Both the position numbers and the translations under genes were made by a program. DNA of 64,000 nucleotides from Porogramme epimiltina (taxonomy: Eukaryota > Basidiomycota > Agaricomycetes > Polyporales > Polyporaceae): contig FTLJ01000358.1 in the NCBI GenBank assembly GCA_900155495.1, forward strand, positions 1 to 64,000, in the 5' to 3' direction. The notes beneath the pieces were generated by a model. That model made no database searches. It had not been told where the DNA came from and saw only the letters and a list, made by a program, of their open reading frames with translations. This document shows, piece by piece, positions 24,844 through 38,700 of this stretch (position 1 is the stretch's first letter; each line of letters begins with the position of its first letter).

Positions 24844-26656
24844 GATATGCGCGTTAAGGCATCGGGGTGCTGCGCCTCGGAGTAGCGTACGACTCGGTAT
24901 ATTTTATGTGGTTTCCTCGGGCCCTGTGTAAGTCGATATCGTATAATGGAGCGTATGCTGCTTCGTTTTGTTTCAGAACTGTTGGCGTTATTTGCCGCAT
25001 TTGGCTCACTAGACTGGCGTGCAGCATACGGACTATTGCCAGCAGAGGCCTCGACGCAGCTTCTCATCTGGAAGGTTCAGCAATACGAAATCTCACCGCG
25101 AACTTAATCCCAGCCCCGCCGTATGCTCGTTAGCCCGGGTATGTCGTTCTCAGCACCCTTTGATCTCTCGCGTTTGACTGCCTACATTAGGATTCCCTGG
25201 CCTCTACAACTTCGCATGTAGGATCGTCGACGTCGCAGTGTCGTGTTGTTCGGACTGCGGCAGCAGCTCTGCAACACTTATTCATCACATTGGTTCATTG
25301 TCCGCTTACGTTAAGCATAGCAAATTGTGTAAACCGTGGAGGTCCTCATTCTATGCACATTGCTTCTCCGACTTATTCACGCCCAGGTCGCACTCATAGC
25401 AGGCACCTTCAACCTTACGGTGACAGCATCTAGTTTACAGGAGAGCATTTCGTCAAACTCTCGTGGTAAGTGAGCCTTACATATCCATCGTACCTCGAGT
25501 CTAAATGTTCTTCCATCACGTAATCCCGTAGCCTTGATCTTCGAGCCACACGCCCCTTTCTCATGTGACCGTGTCCGTTCACGATACCACGGGAGGGCTC
25601 AGGGGACGATTGAGGGGTCAGACCAATCGGCGAGGATCGTGAAAATCCAACATGTCGTCTATGTTGCCGTCCCCGTTACGTGGTGATGCCATCCTCAAGT
25701 CGTTGAATCTTGAACTTTCGAAGACTTACCTCTCCTCGTGGCAGTGATATGATCGCTCTCGCGCGGGGACCTCGTCACCTTCTGGTACCTGAACCCGGTC
25801 ATCGCAAACCCAATCCCCATGTATGTTAGTAGGTAATCGTAGCATCATGCTGAATCTCGATGTATGCGACGGCTCTACCGATTGTTCGAAGCTTAGCGGC
25901 CTATATCGCTGCCCAAGTTCCTTGCACGCTCGTAGGCGTTCAGCCTCCGCTCTTATCTCCGTGAACCTAGGTTCACTCGCCTGGGAACATACCAGCCGGC
26001 AGTCGCGGGACAAGATACGGCTGCCGCGATGGTGTCTCGGTTCTTGGCCGGAACTCATACCGCGGTGAAGATCCCGCTCGGTCTCGCCATACATTAGTGA
26101 CATCGGCCCCATGCCGAGTCCGCAATGGGTTCCGATTGCCCAGAACAATTGAACTCCCAGGGAATTAGGCCACCGGCCTCGGACGCTGTAGGTCCCCGTC
26201 CTGTCAGTAAGTTTGCCTTGTTTTCTATTCGAAGGTTGTTTATTGAGAGCTCCCAGACGCCAGTGCACCCGATACGGCCGTCACATAACCGCCGCACTTT
26301 TTTGTGAAAATATGTCGCTCGCGCCACCATCTGGACAAATTAGCCCGCCGACACACCTTGATCTCTCAGTACTTCTCGATGTGGCTCGCCCTGCTGTGAT
26401 GAACATTAGAACCCCCGCTATCCGTCTAGAACTCTAACAGACCCAGATCCGCCGGACACCAACTTGGCCATTTCCGTGCCTCGTTCGCCCCTTCTTATGC
26501 CCGAGGTCCCGGCGACACGCCGTCGACGCGCTTCCCGTCCTTCTGAGAACGCCGTCCAGCGTCCCCGGCTCCCGTACGCGTTCATATACGGGACACGCCC
26601 CGTTCAACATCCCTGAGCGATCCCTCCTCCCACTCGCGCCCGTCACAGCGTTTACC
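24844..26656. other. 1.8-kb interval without recognised gene
   Basis: This interval lies between the cyclophilin and the first DUF6534 gene. It is less GC-rich than the genes to the left. A 180-codon minus-strand frame at 25726-26268 exists but has no domain, splice or composition support. Fragments may belong to a decayed gene; I cannot identify it. Confidence 0.4.
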
Positions 26657-28766
26657 ATGTCCGCCTTGCAACCCACCGCCGGCCCTGGCGTGGGCCTCCC
26701 GGAGAACCCTGCGGAGCCAGTCATGGGCGGCCTCTTGGTTGAGATTTTCGTCGCTTGCATGTGAGTCGTGCCTTTGCGTCCAGGGCATTGTCGGGCGCCG
26801 TTGACGCCTTCGCGTAAATTTTAGGCTGTATGGAGTGACCGCTCTACAAACGTTCATTTACTACCAGAAGTACCCTAATGATGCCAGAATAATCAAGGCG
26901 TTGGTCTGTCGCAATCCTTGCAGCGATTGTCCCTTCTATCTCACGTCATCTATGCATTCTCTGGCTAGGTCGCAGTTGTATGGTATGTTTTGGCTTCCCG
27001 CTCCATCTGTACTCTGTTGAACTTCGATATCGCGCCAGGGTCCTCGAATCAGTACATACTGGGTTTTGCATCCAGTTCATGTATGCCTACTTGATCAAGG
27101 GCTTCGGAAACTACATATATTTCCTGATCGTAAACGAGTACGTCCTCATCCCACTTGGTCTATCAATTTCCTAGTATCGTAATCAGGAAGCCATTGACTA
27201 AACCTCCAGCGGCGTCGGGGTGAGTCGGAAGTCCTAGTAGCATGATATATCTCCAGAGTCTGATTCATTACGAGCAGGTGACAGTTCTTACCAGTGTGCG
27301 TATCTCCGCTCATAGTAGCACCGCCGTTGGAGCGGGTGTTGATGCTCAATTTATGTTAGGCAATAATCGCCCTCTGTGTGCAAGGGTGAGTAGACGGCAC
27401 TGCCTTCAGTCTAGACATGCCATGCTCAATCGCGGGAAGGTATTACACATGGAGAGTATGGATTAGTGAGTGCTATTTATACCGTATAATCGAACTAATG
27501 TTTACAATGTTTGGAATCTCAGTGAGCGACAAGTCGCTTTTTTGGACGGTTATCATCGTGAGCCTCTTCTGTGTGGATTTACATCATTTCAACGTTGACT
27601 CTCTGTGCTCTCTTAGGCCTTTTTCACGTTAGCGCGAGTTGGTGAGTGCCAGGCCCTCTGAGTGGACTCCGGGCTTCATCTTACCCTACTGACTCCTTAC
27701 CTTCTTCCACAGGATTCGGAGCAGGTCAGCTGCTATTTCGAATACAAGGCAGTCACCCCTGATGTCAGTGGCCAGGTTCTGCGGCTCTATCCTATATTTA
27801 CCCGGACTGGATCAAACTTCGCAATTTCAATACTGCGCTCGTATGTGGTTCTCTGATAAAGATGCTGACCGGCTTTGTAGTCTAAACCCCGAGCAGGCTA
27901 CTGTTAGCGGCGGTCTCGGTTCTGCCGCTTTGGTCGATCTGCTAGTCTCAGTCACACTCACATTCTTCCTCAAACGCCGCGAGAGTGCGTATCAAAAGTA
28001 TGTATGAATCCATTTCGCGCTCTTATGGAGTATGCAGTGCGTCAATATGCTGATACGTGTCTTATAGGCGCTCTCAAAGTATGATCAACAAGATTCTACT
28101 CTATACCGTTAACACTGGCGCCCTCACAGGGTGCGCCACATCTGTCGTGGAGACTTCCGACCGCTAACCGCATTGTGACGTCCGGGTTTCAGCGCGACTT
28201 CACTTCTTTGTGTCATACTGGCAAGTCTCCTTGGCAGAATCCACGGCTACGTCGGAACTGATCTTGACACACTCTCTGATAGTTCGCCCTCAAGAAAGAT
28301 AGCCTCGTATTCCTCGGGCTCGTCGAAATACAAACAAAATGTACGCCGCGTACTCTCATCCAAAATTACCCTTCGTCGATTGGGTCTGAACTCGACGTCT
28401 CACAGTGTATGCCAACTCATTCCTGGGGTCTTTAAATGCGCGTGCGCACATCCGCAGCGCTGGCACTTGGTCAAAGCCGCCGTACTCATCTGGTGCCAGC
28501 TCCGAGCGACCAGGCCCTGTAGTACGGCTCTTCTCCATCATCCTTGACTCGTCTGTGGCATAATGACCTACATTCTCTACCCCTCAGATTGAGATCAGTC
28601 GTGAAACCATAACTCAAGTCGAACAGGAGGTCCAGCTGGCCGATTTAGCCATGGGCACGGTAAACCTTTTCATGCGTTGCGTGACACTTCCACTGACTCC
28701 TGCATTCATCAGAACTCGTATGATCTCAAAAGCATGGGCACTGTGAAGGGGGCAGATTTTGCGTAG
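26657..28766 (+). CDS. DUF6534 multi-pass membrane protein (A)
   Basis: Member of a basidiomycete family with about seven transmembrane segments and no known function. ATG 26657 encodes MSALQPTAGPGVGLPENPAE and the first membrane helix, GGLLVEIFVACM joined to LYGVTALQTFIYYQKYPNDA, the family's N-terminal signature. Later exons give FFTLARVGFGAGQ, GSAALVDLLVSVTLTFFLKR, the family block INKILLYTVNTGALTG and the closing helix followed by YANSFLGSLNARAHIRSAG, the best-conserved motif. A hydrophilic tail ends at TAG 28766. The middle (about 27170-27470) does not resolve into clean exons by eye and could be damaged. Convergent with copy B. Confidence 0.7.
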
Positions 28767-28999
28767 CATTGGGAATAGAAGGAAGGCACAGAGTGTTGTA
28801 GCTTGTATTGTGGGGTATCATTATTTCCATTTTACCTCTTGGAACCTTGATTTGATGTCACTGAACGTGCTGCTCTACTGTAATGTCACATTTGGAGATA
28901 GGTAATAAGCGAGATATCAATTCTTACTAGCTTACAGCTCGATAAATTAAGAAAGCACCAGGCCTTCGAGGAACTCGAATAACGCGGTCGTATCTCCCT

Positions 29000-31303
29000 T
29001 CACACAGTAGCGGTCAACCTGAAGCTTTCATCGTGACACCTTTCTCCCGCGCGCTTCTCTCTCAGAGTACCTGTACTCTCGCTCGCACGCGTGGAGCTCT
29101 CGTCTGCCGACTTCCACGCGTGTTGAACCCCGACTGACTCCTCCAGAGCTTGAGGTACTGAGAGGGACATCGTAACCTGAGGCTAGTTAACAGATTTAGA
29201 TATGGAAGTATCTTATTAGACATGCATATCCTTACCTGGGGGAGAGACCTTCGTCCTATGACACTGTGTCGAGTGCCTCGCGTGCTATGATTGAACATCA
29301 ATGAATGGGCATTGTGGCTGTCCGTAACTTGATTGGATAAATCTCGACGTGCGTTCAATCTGTGAAAGGCAATTAGTTCGTCGATACCTTTGGATCCGCG
29401 TTTAACATACATTGCAAGTACAGAATTGGCGTATACTGCGAGAAATGCCCATTAGGAGAAGTGGTCAGCAGCGAACGTCCCGAGCTCACATTTAGTGGTC
29501 ACTATGCCCATAGCAAAATAGACCAAGTTCCCTGAGATAATAATCGCCTAAAATATTTGAATATGAGAGTAATTCACGAAGACGGGAGCTGCTGTGCATA
29601 CGAATATAAAGGAAAGCGTCCCAGCAATGCTGGTAGGAGGTCAGCGTAGTGAAAGATGGTACATGTAGCTATGTACCTTGTGACCATTCCTATTTAGCAT
29701 GGATCAGGCAAACCGTAGGATATCCTCAAGCATCGTGACGCACCTGTGTTGATAGTGTACACAATCAGAGTTTGAACCAGCGAGTCGGTTCTGTGAAAAT
29801 CGTTGTCAATATCTAGGGCCGCATCAAGAGGAAGACCCAGTGCGTACGCCGTGAAACCCGTACGACTCCTCAGCAAGTATGCAATGAGCGTTCCGGTCAT
29901 GAGACTGTCGATCGCAACAGCGAGGCCGTATACGCAAGAAACAATCCACTGTATAGAAGAAAAATATGATACAGCAATACACTTCGTGAAATTATAAACC
30001 AACCGTCATGCTCAGGAAATCTTGCAACTAGAAGAGAGACAATATTGTCCACACCTAGTCAACGCATGGTCGTGAACGTACTGCACCCACGTAATACGTA
30101 CCTGATGACACTTATAAGCCTCAACATTTAGTGCTGCAGGGGAGGAGCGTCATCATGAGCCACTCTTTGGTGGTGTGAAACTAGGTTACCTAGCATGAAG
30201 CCTACATACACGGATGCGATCAGTTAGGGAGCGAGTCACATCGAGGCAGCTTACTATAATGCTTACCTAGTTCCCCCAGCAGTAACACGATCTACAATGA
30301 TGTTGCATGAGTACAGAAGTACAACGATGGCCAGCCAATAGATGCTTACTGTTCCGGCCACCACTAGCCGATGACGAGGATCCACTAGGGCCAAAGGACG
30401 TTGAATGTGGGCCTGCAACGAGGGAGATCTGGCTACATACCCATGTATACACGGCGAGCGTAGAAGCTATAAGCGCTCTCTCAGGTTTAGTGGTCAAATT
30501 ATAAGAGCCAAATGTTGAACGCACGCTTGGCAGATGAACATAGAAACGGTCTAATTAGAAATGTTCCTTGAGTCAGAATGCGCTTGATTTCGGACATCAA
30601 CGTTCTGATGCCTCACCGATATAGGGGCGAGAAGTCTAATAGACCTAGAATCGATACCCAACCGAGTACTGAGCACAAAAACATTCCTCCAGGAGTTGTG
30701 ATAATTGCAATCTCACCAGGTAGCGTCCGGGAGCGTGGATGGGTTGAAATAATTCTCTACTAAATGGAAATAGCTTATGGACTTATTAAGAGAGTCCAAA
30801 ATGCGCGTAATGAAGCGTCTTACCAGAGATGGACTGGGAGGACGGTATGCAAAGTCTCTACTGCACTGTAGTAAGAGACGTCATATTATACTCGTAATGC
30901 GCGACCTCAATCTCAATATTTACAATATTACGAACACCTGCGAGTAGAGGGAAGGCGATCAGGAGAAATGATCGCATAGAGGGTAATCACAAATGGACGT
31001 ACATATCCTTTCAAACGTTTAGAATCGTCCGGATAGAGGCGATAATAACGATATACCTGGTGAAAAGCTAGCCCATATAACCTAGGGACGTTCGAATCGT
31101 AAACGGTCTACTCGAGTTAGAGATCCATGCAAGATAACTTGCATTAGTGAGATACACATTCCAATAAACAATGCCCCGTAGCTATCTGTCAATGAAGAGG
31201 GCTGAGCTTGCGGCAAAGAAAACGGAGGGGGGAAGAGCCCGAGGTTTGTAGCGTTGGGTGAGGCCGAGGAAGTCATATCGTGGGCGAAGGATCCCGTACT
31301 CAT
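29000..31303 (-). CDS. DUF6534 multi-pass membrane protein (B)
   Basis: Second family copy. Start at 31303 (MSTGSFAHDMTSS), a long Pro/Ser-rich leader, then YGALFIGMCISLM and, after an intron with a GC-type donor (GCAAGT), LYGLAFHQVYRYYRLYPDD. Further exons show ETLHTVLPVHLW and VENYFNPSTLPDATW, the family's second and third segments. The later part has LLRSRTGFTAYALG, SLVQTLIVYTINTG, and VYANSVLA joined to LNARRDLSNQ. The cytosolic tail ends at TGA 29000-29002. All family landmarks are present in order, so it looks intact, though several splice sites are uncertain. It converges on copy A with 233 bp between stops. Confidence 0.75.
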
Positions 31304-32294
31304 TTTGCGGCCGCGCGCAGCCCGGACTGGACTCTTAAAACCAAAGGTGTTCTATGATTGTTGGATAGAAAAGTGGCGAATATGAAGTTCGCGAGGCGCT
31401 GTATGGATGGACTGATGGCCCACATCGATACCTTTAAGGCATAAGCTGGCCTCCAGGATCTGTGAGGCGTGTCCAAGTCTCCCCTGTTCCAGCCAGTACA
31501 TTGGTGCTGATGACCCGAGTAGAAGGCGCTGACGTTGACGCAAGATGAGAGCTGTGTGCAAGAAGTGATGGAGGCGAAACGACATACCATTAGGCAACGG
31601 GAATTGGATAGCGAGTTGAGCTTTTTGGACACCCTCTGCTTTCAATTTACAAGCGGTATCAAAACCTAAGTTGGTAAGTAAAGTAAATAGTCTGAAGCTC
31701 GTGTTCAGGTAGGCGTGGACGAGGGGCTGCATTATTGCATGTATTCAAAATGAGACACTCTCTTCTCGTCATCTCGGACCGGCTGCAAAAAGCTACATCC
31801 CCGTCGAAGCCCGTTGCAGTGACTAGTCAGACTGATCGAAGCGATATAGGGGCGATAAGTTAGAGTCTAGACACACCATCACCCCTTCCATCTATCTTCG
31901 AGGTCTTCCCCTGCACTCCTTCGCTCTTTCGGTCGGGTCGAGACACATTCAAGGCGGAAGAAGGATGTAAAGAGTCCGAACCAGTGCCACAGCTGGGAGC
32001 CACGCCCCCATCACCTACAGGCGCTGACAGCCAAGCTGCGCGCCAATTGTGAGACACGTTTTCATAGCACAAGTGGATATTCGATACCCTGGGTCAGAAT
32101 CCTTTCATGGTATTTAAAGGCTGTTTAAAGACAAGAAAAGTATTGTCGTGTCTGTCGTAAACATTGCAGATCGCTTATATTGTACATCAAAATGTTCCAG
32201 TATCACCAATTTAGGAGTACAGCAAGAAACATACGCAACCGAGCGGCAACCGTAAGTAGTAGCAGCATCATTCAGAGTCAGGAGACTTCAGCTC
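31304..32294. other. Intergenic between DUF6534 B and DyP
   Basis: This is upstream of copy B and downstream of the peroxidase. A 126-codon minus-strand frame (31352-31732) has no recognisable motif. Nothing else is supported. Confidence 0.4.
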
Positions 32295-34124
32295 TTACAG
32301 AGAGAAGGTGCTCTTCAGCGCCGGAAGAGACGGCGAGAAGAAATACTCTCCACCCTTCGGAACGACCCACTCGGCCGGGAGCGTGAGCGACGCTCCCTGG
32401 TTCTTCGGGTCCGTCCCCACCAAGCTGCGCCCGTTGATAGGCGTAGTGTCCGGGAACGCAGGTTGGCCGATGATAGGGTCGAATCCGGGAGTGACGGACT
32501 TGGGAGGGAACCCTTGGTTATCCGCCCAGCCTACATGGTGTGTATTAGTGCTGAGAAACACTATCGCAAAGACGCTATTACGTACTGTGCTGAATGAACT
32601 GGAAGGCATTCACGATGTTGCTCTGGTACGCAACGAAGATGAGGCCACTGTCATGACGCCAACTACTCAGTGATTACGCCCTTATCCATGGATGTATGCA
32701 CGCACCGGCCGAGCTTGGTCTTCCCGCTCGCTGCCTCCTCTGAGGTGACCTCAGGTCCGAACTGGACACCGCGGCGGATAATGCGTCGGTTCTGGGTAGA
32801 GGTTGGGCCTGCACCGGCAAGATCCTCCAGGTCTGCGCGAGGGTTGGTCTTGCGCGTGTGCGCAGCGAAGGGACAACGATCCTGGGTAGTCTGGTCATCA
32901 GGGAAATCGTAACGGAAGTTGTTGTTCTGCTTCGGGTCCTTGCCAGCTGCGGGGTTATCCTGAAGAGGGAATACATCGATAGGTGCACCTAGATGCCCCA
33001 ACCCGTCAGCTCCGCGCTGAATTCATTGAACCGCCACGGGCCAGCGCTTACCACTCTTCCACCGGCCGACTAGCCGTGCACCAAGGAGTTCGCTTCCCTG
33101 GTCCGGCGGAAGGCCCTCGGACTTGATCGGGTTGTTCTTCAGGAACGTGTTGAACTCAGGCACAAGCTGGAATAGATAGCGGAAGGCGATGAGACTGCCG
33201 TCGAGTGCCCATGGGGGGCGCACAATCGTGGCTTTGGATTTCGCATCGATATCGCCGGCGCGACCGCACAGGATCGCACCCTGTGGGACGGTCTCCTGGC
33301 CCGGGTTGGGGTTCGTGTCAAAGCCCTGGACCGCAGGCTGCGAGATGCCGTCGAGGAAACCGAAGCTGAATAGATGACGTCGCTTAAGCGTCCGGTTGAG
33401 ACGCTCCCTTGTAGTGAACACCTACTGCTCGTGGCCTTTCTCATCACCAGGCCGGACCTTGCCCTTGATGGTGTCGACGACGTGCATCGTCGCGTCGAGT
33501 GCGCCGATGTTGAAGATACCCTCGACAAGGGCCTGGCTCGCCGTGACGGTGAGCTCACAGTCACCAGAAATGATGACGACTCCGTGGATTGGGTTCTTGA
33601 ACACGGGGAACCAGTTGGGTACGAACCCGCTGCTTGTGGTCGTACCATTGTCGCCGAGGTCCTTGGCGTCCGCAAACTGACCCCCGGTGAACGCGCTGTC
33701 ACCAATATCATCGGTGATACCCAGCTATTTGCAGACCATTGAATGCTTGTTCTCGAGAGAAAGACTGAGTAGAAACAAACCTTCACCAGGCCGGAGTGCG
33801 AGAACGCAATGTTGATACCAGAGATCTTGAGGAGCTCGGGGGCCCTGCCAGCCTCCTGAGCCGCCTTCTTATTGGCGGCAATCTTCTGACGGTCCTCCTG
33901 GACCTGAGTGGTGGTGGTAATTAGGGGAATGAGGAGCCGGAGCCGCTTGCGGAACGCGGTAACATCGTCGTCGATCTGGAAAAGGACGTAGTGCTGGACC
34001 CTCTTCGGGAGACCGGCCCTGGAAAGATTTCGTGAGGAAGCAGTGATATAGAAGGGGGCATCTGAACCCACAGAATATCGCCCTGGATGTTGGCGGGATC
34101 GAAAGGCGGAACAGTGGTGGACAT
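32295..34124 (-). CDS. Dye-decolorizing (DyP-type) heme peroxidase
   Basis: Heme peroxidase that oxidises dyes and lignin-related phenolics. Start 34124 gives MSTTVPPFDPANIQGDIL and, across an intron, AGLPKRVQHYVLFQI. The central part has ELLKISGINIAFSHSGLVK and PNWFPVFKNPIHGVVIISGD. The DyP signature GFLDGISQPAV carries the catalytic Asp. Further on are CPFAAHTRKTNPR, with the likely proximal heme His, and RRIIRRGVQFGPE, with the distal Arg region. It ends LPALKSTFSL at 32295. Length, about 500 residues, fits fungal class D DyP. No obvious signal peptide begins the protein, as in several fungal DyPs, so secretion is uncertain. Confidence 0.92.
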
Positions 34125-35730
34125 GATGTAGTGTGGGTCACCGAAGATGTCTGTGTGGGGTAAAGATGTCTGTGTGGGGTATCAGCCTCAGATTGGGGGT
34201 TAAAGAAGGACAATGACAGACAGTAATGGGTGGGTGGTGATTGGGAAGTGCGGTACCTACCCGTCTTTTATACCAGGACCCACAGCGCCAACAACTGCAG
34301 TGCTCACCTGAGCCACCAAAGGCGCAACCTCGCAGAACGCCGAACTTGTGCCAGCGCCTGCTGTCCACCGCGATCGGAGGATAGCCTCTGGCGGGCGCAG
34401 TTACTCCGCAGATGTGCGGTCCGACGACGCTAAGCACACAGAGGGGACACAATGGCCGTGCACCGACACGCTGGATGGCGAGTACGTGGCTACCCCCTGC
34501 TGACTTTCCGCGTCTCGGGAAAGAGGCATCTCTGTCTACCTTGACTGGAATGTACGTAGGTTACATCAACGAGGATACCGGTGAGAGGAGAAAACGAGGA
34601 CTCGCCTCCGTGTCTCCGGTCACAATCCAGCTGAGAAGCTCCCGCTTCACTAGTTGGCCGAACGCTAACGCGTGAACCCACTCCGACGTGAAGATGGTTC
34701 AGCTAAGGCCAAGAATCCCCGCATTGTGGTACTGGCAGGGATACACGTGTAAAGGTCGAAAAGGGTTGTTGGTGGCACAACAATGTCACCCAGATCAACT
34801 CTATCTTGAGGTTAGCGCATAAAACTATCCTCGAAGCAGTCGCACAAAGGCCACTGACCTTGTCAGAACGCGCTGCGCTCGGAAGAAGCGCCAACTACAG
34901 CCACGTACGCCCGTGGTAGACATCCTACGACGCGATGCGGGGATCGCACTCCGTCGAGGAGCATCCATAGGCCAGTGTGTGCGTGAGCGCTGGCGAAGGG
35001 CCGATATTCCAACCGACCGGCGACCTTCTCGGAACTAAGCGCGGGAATGCGATACAATCGGAAGCTAAACCAGTCGGCGAGGTCAGCTCCGTGTGCAGTG
35101 ACCCCTCGACCCGAAGAAATGGAGACTGACCCAATCCTAGAAGCATGACGGGAGAGATAAATTACACATGCTTGACGTCCGAGCGGTCGTTTGAGGACAA
35201 CGCTCGGGAAGCGCCCTGGGCAGCAAATGCGCCGCGTGTGAGTGGACGCTCCCCAGCTGAATCTCCGCGGCTCGAGCGTCGAGATAGAAAGATACGCTCT
35301 AATGCTCAACCCGCTCAGAGACTGCGACACTAGGCACAGCTGTCCCTGGCGGCCCTCTGGAATACCGGCGTCGTCCTGTCGTGCTCAGTTCGGGCCCGCT
35401 CAAGCGGCGCCGACCCAGCCCGGAGGGGACAGAGCGCGAGCGCTGCCTCGCGGCCAGAGTCGGACGTCTGTCCAGCGACTAACCATCCCGTGGCAGAAGA
35501 TCCGCCGCAGGGCTGCCTGCATCCCGCCGCTGCGGTACCGTAACCGCCCAGCGGCGCATCAGGCGCTATGCGCTCTTTGCGCCGGCCAAGCTGCGAGGGG
35601 CACCGGAGGAGCCTGTCGAACGTCACCTCCGGCAGCGTCGCTCATATCAAAGCCAGTGTTACATTTCCGTCTAGCCCAAACAAAGAAATAGACCTCACCG
35701 GCCCCAAACCAAGTGCCTCGCCTCCAATGC
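34125..35730. other. 1.6-kb interval without recognised gene
   Basis: This is the upstream region of the DyP gene and the downstream region of the OPT transporter. Frames of up to 155 codons occur (for example 34863-35330 minus) but none carries a known motif or good splice context. A short direct repeat, AAGATGTCTGTGTGGGG, occurs twice at about 34144-34181. Confidence 0.45.
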
Positions 35731-38700
35731 TCACGCCGCAGGACACCCGCCGCACATCCCGTGTCCGCACCCCACACAGCTCGCCACCCCCACTCCAAAC
35801 GTGCGGAGCACGAGCGACACGATGCTCACCACGCCCTCTCCGAGCACGAAGCCGCTCGCGATGACAATGAGCTTGATCCCGCCGTTCTCCCTCCCCACGC
35901 GCGTGTAATAGGCGTGTTCCACAACGCCGCCGACGAGCCGCGCGAGCGAGAACGAGGGCGTGTTGAGGAACCCGATCGCGAACGCGACCCCAGAAGGGAT
36001 CCACTTCGCGTACGGCCACCCCGAGCGCGCAGCGTACGCCTTGCCCGCCGCCACCGCCCCGAAGAGCACCGCGAAAGCGGCCATGAACGCCGCACTCTTC
36101 TCCGGGAGCTCTCCATCGCCTGCCGCCGGAACACGACAAAAGAGAATGGGGAACGTCAGCTTCCGTGCTCTCCGAGGCGGGCGGACAGTAACGAGAAAGG
36201 AAGAGGGGAAGGGGAGGGGGGAGATGACGTACGAAGGAGGCGCGCGAGGCCGAGCCACACATACGCCGTCGGCGCGGGGAACGAGGGGCCTGGAATCGGG
36301 TACGCGCGCGTGTACAGCGAGTACGCAGTCGTCGTTACGACAATCGAGAGGCAGGAGCCGATGAGCTGCCCGAAAAATTGTGCGCGCGGCGAGGCGCGGA
36401 CGAGGTGCCCGGTCTTGAGGTCCTGCATCAGGTCGCCCGCTCTGACACAACCCAGTTTTTAGACGTCAGCACGAAAATGGGGGAGGGGGCGCGGGGGCGG
36501 GCGGAACACGTACTGCTGCGCGCCGGCCTCGGCGACGCCGCCCGCAATGATGTTCGCCACGATGTTCCCAGGCTGGATCCATGCAAAGAACAACTGGCTG
36601 ATCTTCCCTAATCCGCTCACTGGGTTAAGGTCCGTCTCGCCAAGGGCGCGGACACTGCCTGAAGTCAGATACAATGCAACAATAGCCACGGACTGCGGCA
36701 ACTTGACTCACCCCAGGACGCTCAGCAGCCCGCCCATGACGAAACCAACCAGTGTGGCCCATGGTTTGATTCCTTCGTCTCCGAATACGAGCCACACGAG
36801 GACTGTGCCTAGGACCACGCTGCCCAGAAGGCCCCAGACGACCCACTTCATCGGCACGAGCCTATCCTCCGTCTCGAACTCGTTGCTCTCTTTGTTTGTG
36901 TCTTCGCCACTGCCGCCGAATGCTGGTTTCCAGACCTTGGTGTGTACGGTCTCAGCGATGACTGGAACGAGAGAAACCACGCTGTCGGAGCACATAATAG
37001 CAAGCGACACCCAGAGGATCCACCCCCGCGCGCCTGTCGTCATGTCGCCAACTGGACCAGGGGCCCATCCGAGATGTTTGGATAGTGGTGACAGGATGCC
37101 CCACCCCACGAGCATGCCCTAGCAGGGTACGCACGCGTCAGTGAGTAGTCATCATCCCGCACAAAAATACTCACAAGGTTCATGCTCAGAGTGGTGGGGA
37201 AACCCATGATGATGCCCTGACCAATGTAGGAAAGACTTGGGGTGAACGTCCATAACCAATTCGAGGCGAGGTACGTTCCAAACAATGGAATGGAGAATAC
37301 GACTGGGAAGAAGTATGCTGCGAGCTGAATCACTCAATTTTGAGCTTTCTCGTCGTGGAACACTTGAATGCAGTAAGCCTACCGTCATGGCGCCCGAGGC
37401 GGCGAAGCTCCAAGAGAGCGCCCCCCATCCCTCCTTCTCTTCCACGTTTTCATCCGCGAGCGTTTCAGGAGGGGTGTGCAACGCGTCCGTTTCATGAGGC
37501 TCCCGGATCAGCCCGACGCTTTCTCCGTTTTCTCCGTCAGGAAGCGGACTGTAGCCCCGCCGGCGACGAAGCGTTGGATTGATGTCTGGTTGGGGCACCT
37601 GGTGTAGGACCGAGATGAGTTGACCAGTTGCGGTCCCGGATGGAAAGGCGAGCTGCTCTTCTATGATCTAGGAACATCACTGGTCAGGATGTGTGACCCA
37701 ATTGAAGAAGAACTTCTATCATACCACTTGCTTCCGGAGAGGGGGAGAAAGGAACACTCTGTTGGTGTGAAGTAAGTAACCGCTGACCGTCGATAGGAAA
37801 AACCCCTTGATAACACCGGGTTTTCCCAGGAGATCGTTTGAGAGGTTTCAGGGAATGAACACGGGCGTTCGCTGACATATCCGTGCCGTATAACGTTTCG
37901 ACTCCAAGAATTTCGAGATCAAGCAACGAGTGCCATCCTGGTATATATGAAGGCTCGACAAGCCTTCAGGTATACCAAGCTCACATAGTCGCATGCCTGC
38001 TTGTGAAAGTATGTATAAATGCGCGGGAAACGCTTTACGGCGTGCAGGGGCTGTCCAAAATTATTTTGCACAAACAGAGCATTATGTTCGCGTCTCTATC
38101 ACGGTCAGCACAATGCCTTTTCAGAAGCGCATGCCGCTCGAGGTGAAACCGTGGTGTCCTCATGCATGGTCTCGACAGTAGGCAATGACTCGCTGTGCGA
38201 TACACGCGGGCTGCAGGGCTCCATGTGTCGGCACGCTCAGCAAAAAGAGTTACACTTACCCAAAGAAAGCGACGGCGCAGGACCACCCTACCGCGGCAAT
38301 CCACGACAAGTGCACTGGCGGCACACCATCCCGCTCCTCGTCGAGCAGACCGAGGGCAGGCAGGATGCCGACGAAGCCTGCCGCCAGGGGCATCTGGGAA
38401 GCATAACCATCAGGACATGGTGACAGATGGAGGCCTGAGAAAACCCACAGTGCCCGTGGCTACGGCGGTCGTCTGCAATACGACATTTTCTTGTGGGGTC
38501 ATGGGCTTGCGTAACAGCCGCGAGAGGAGGAACCCGATGAGGGCAGACTGCAACGACATCCTAGCACGCCGTGGCGTAGCGTGAGTACTGCGTTGGTCCA
38601 ACCGCGATGGATTGCGAATTCGGGTGACTCACATGCTAATCCATCCAGTCTGGAGACCGAAATAGAGGTTTGTGAAACATAGGAGACAGCCGATGAGGAG

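Noticed and set aside
25726..26268. 180-codon minus-strand frame
   Set aside because: No recognised domain, membrane pattern or splice context; length is possible by chance in this composition.
31352..31732. 126-codon minus-strand frame upstream of DUF6534 copy B
   Set aside because: It continues above the copy B start but shows no family motif; more likely 5' flank.
34863..35691. Frames of about 150 codons between DyP and OPT genes
   Set aside because: Overlapping on both strands with no motif; no evidence for a gene.
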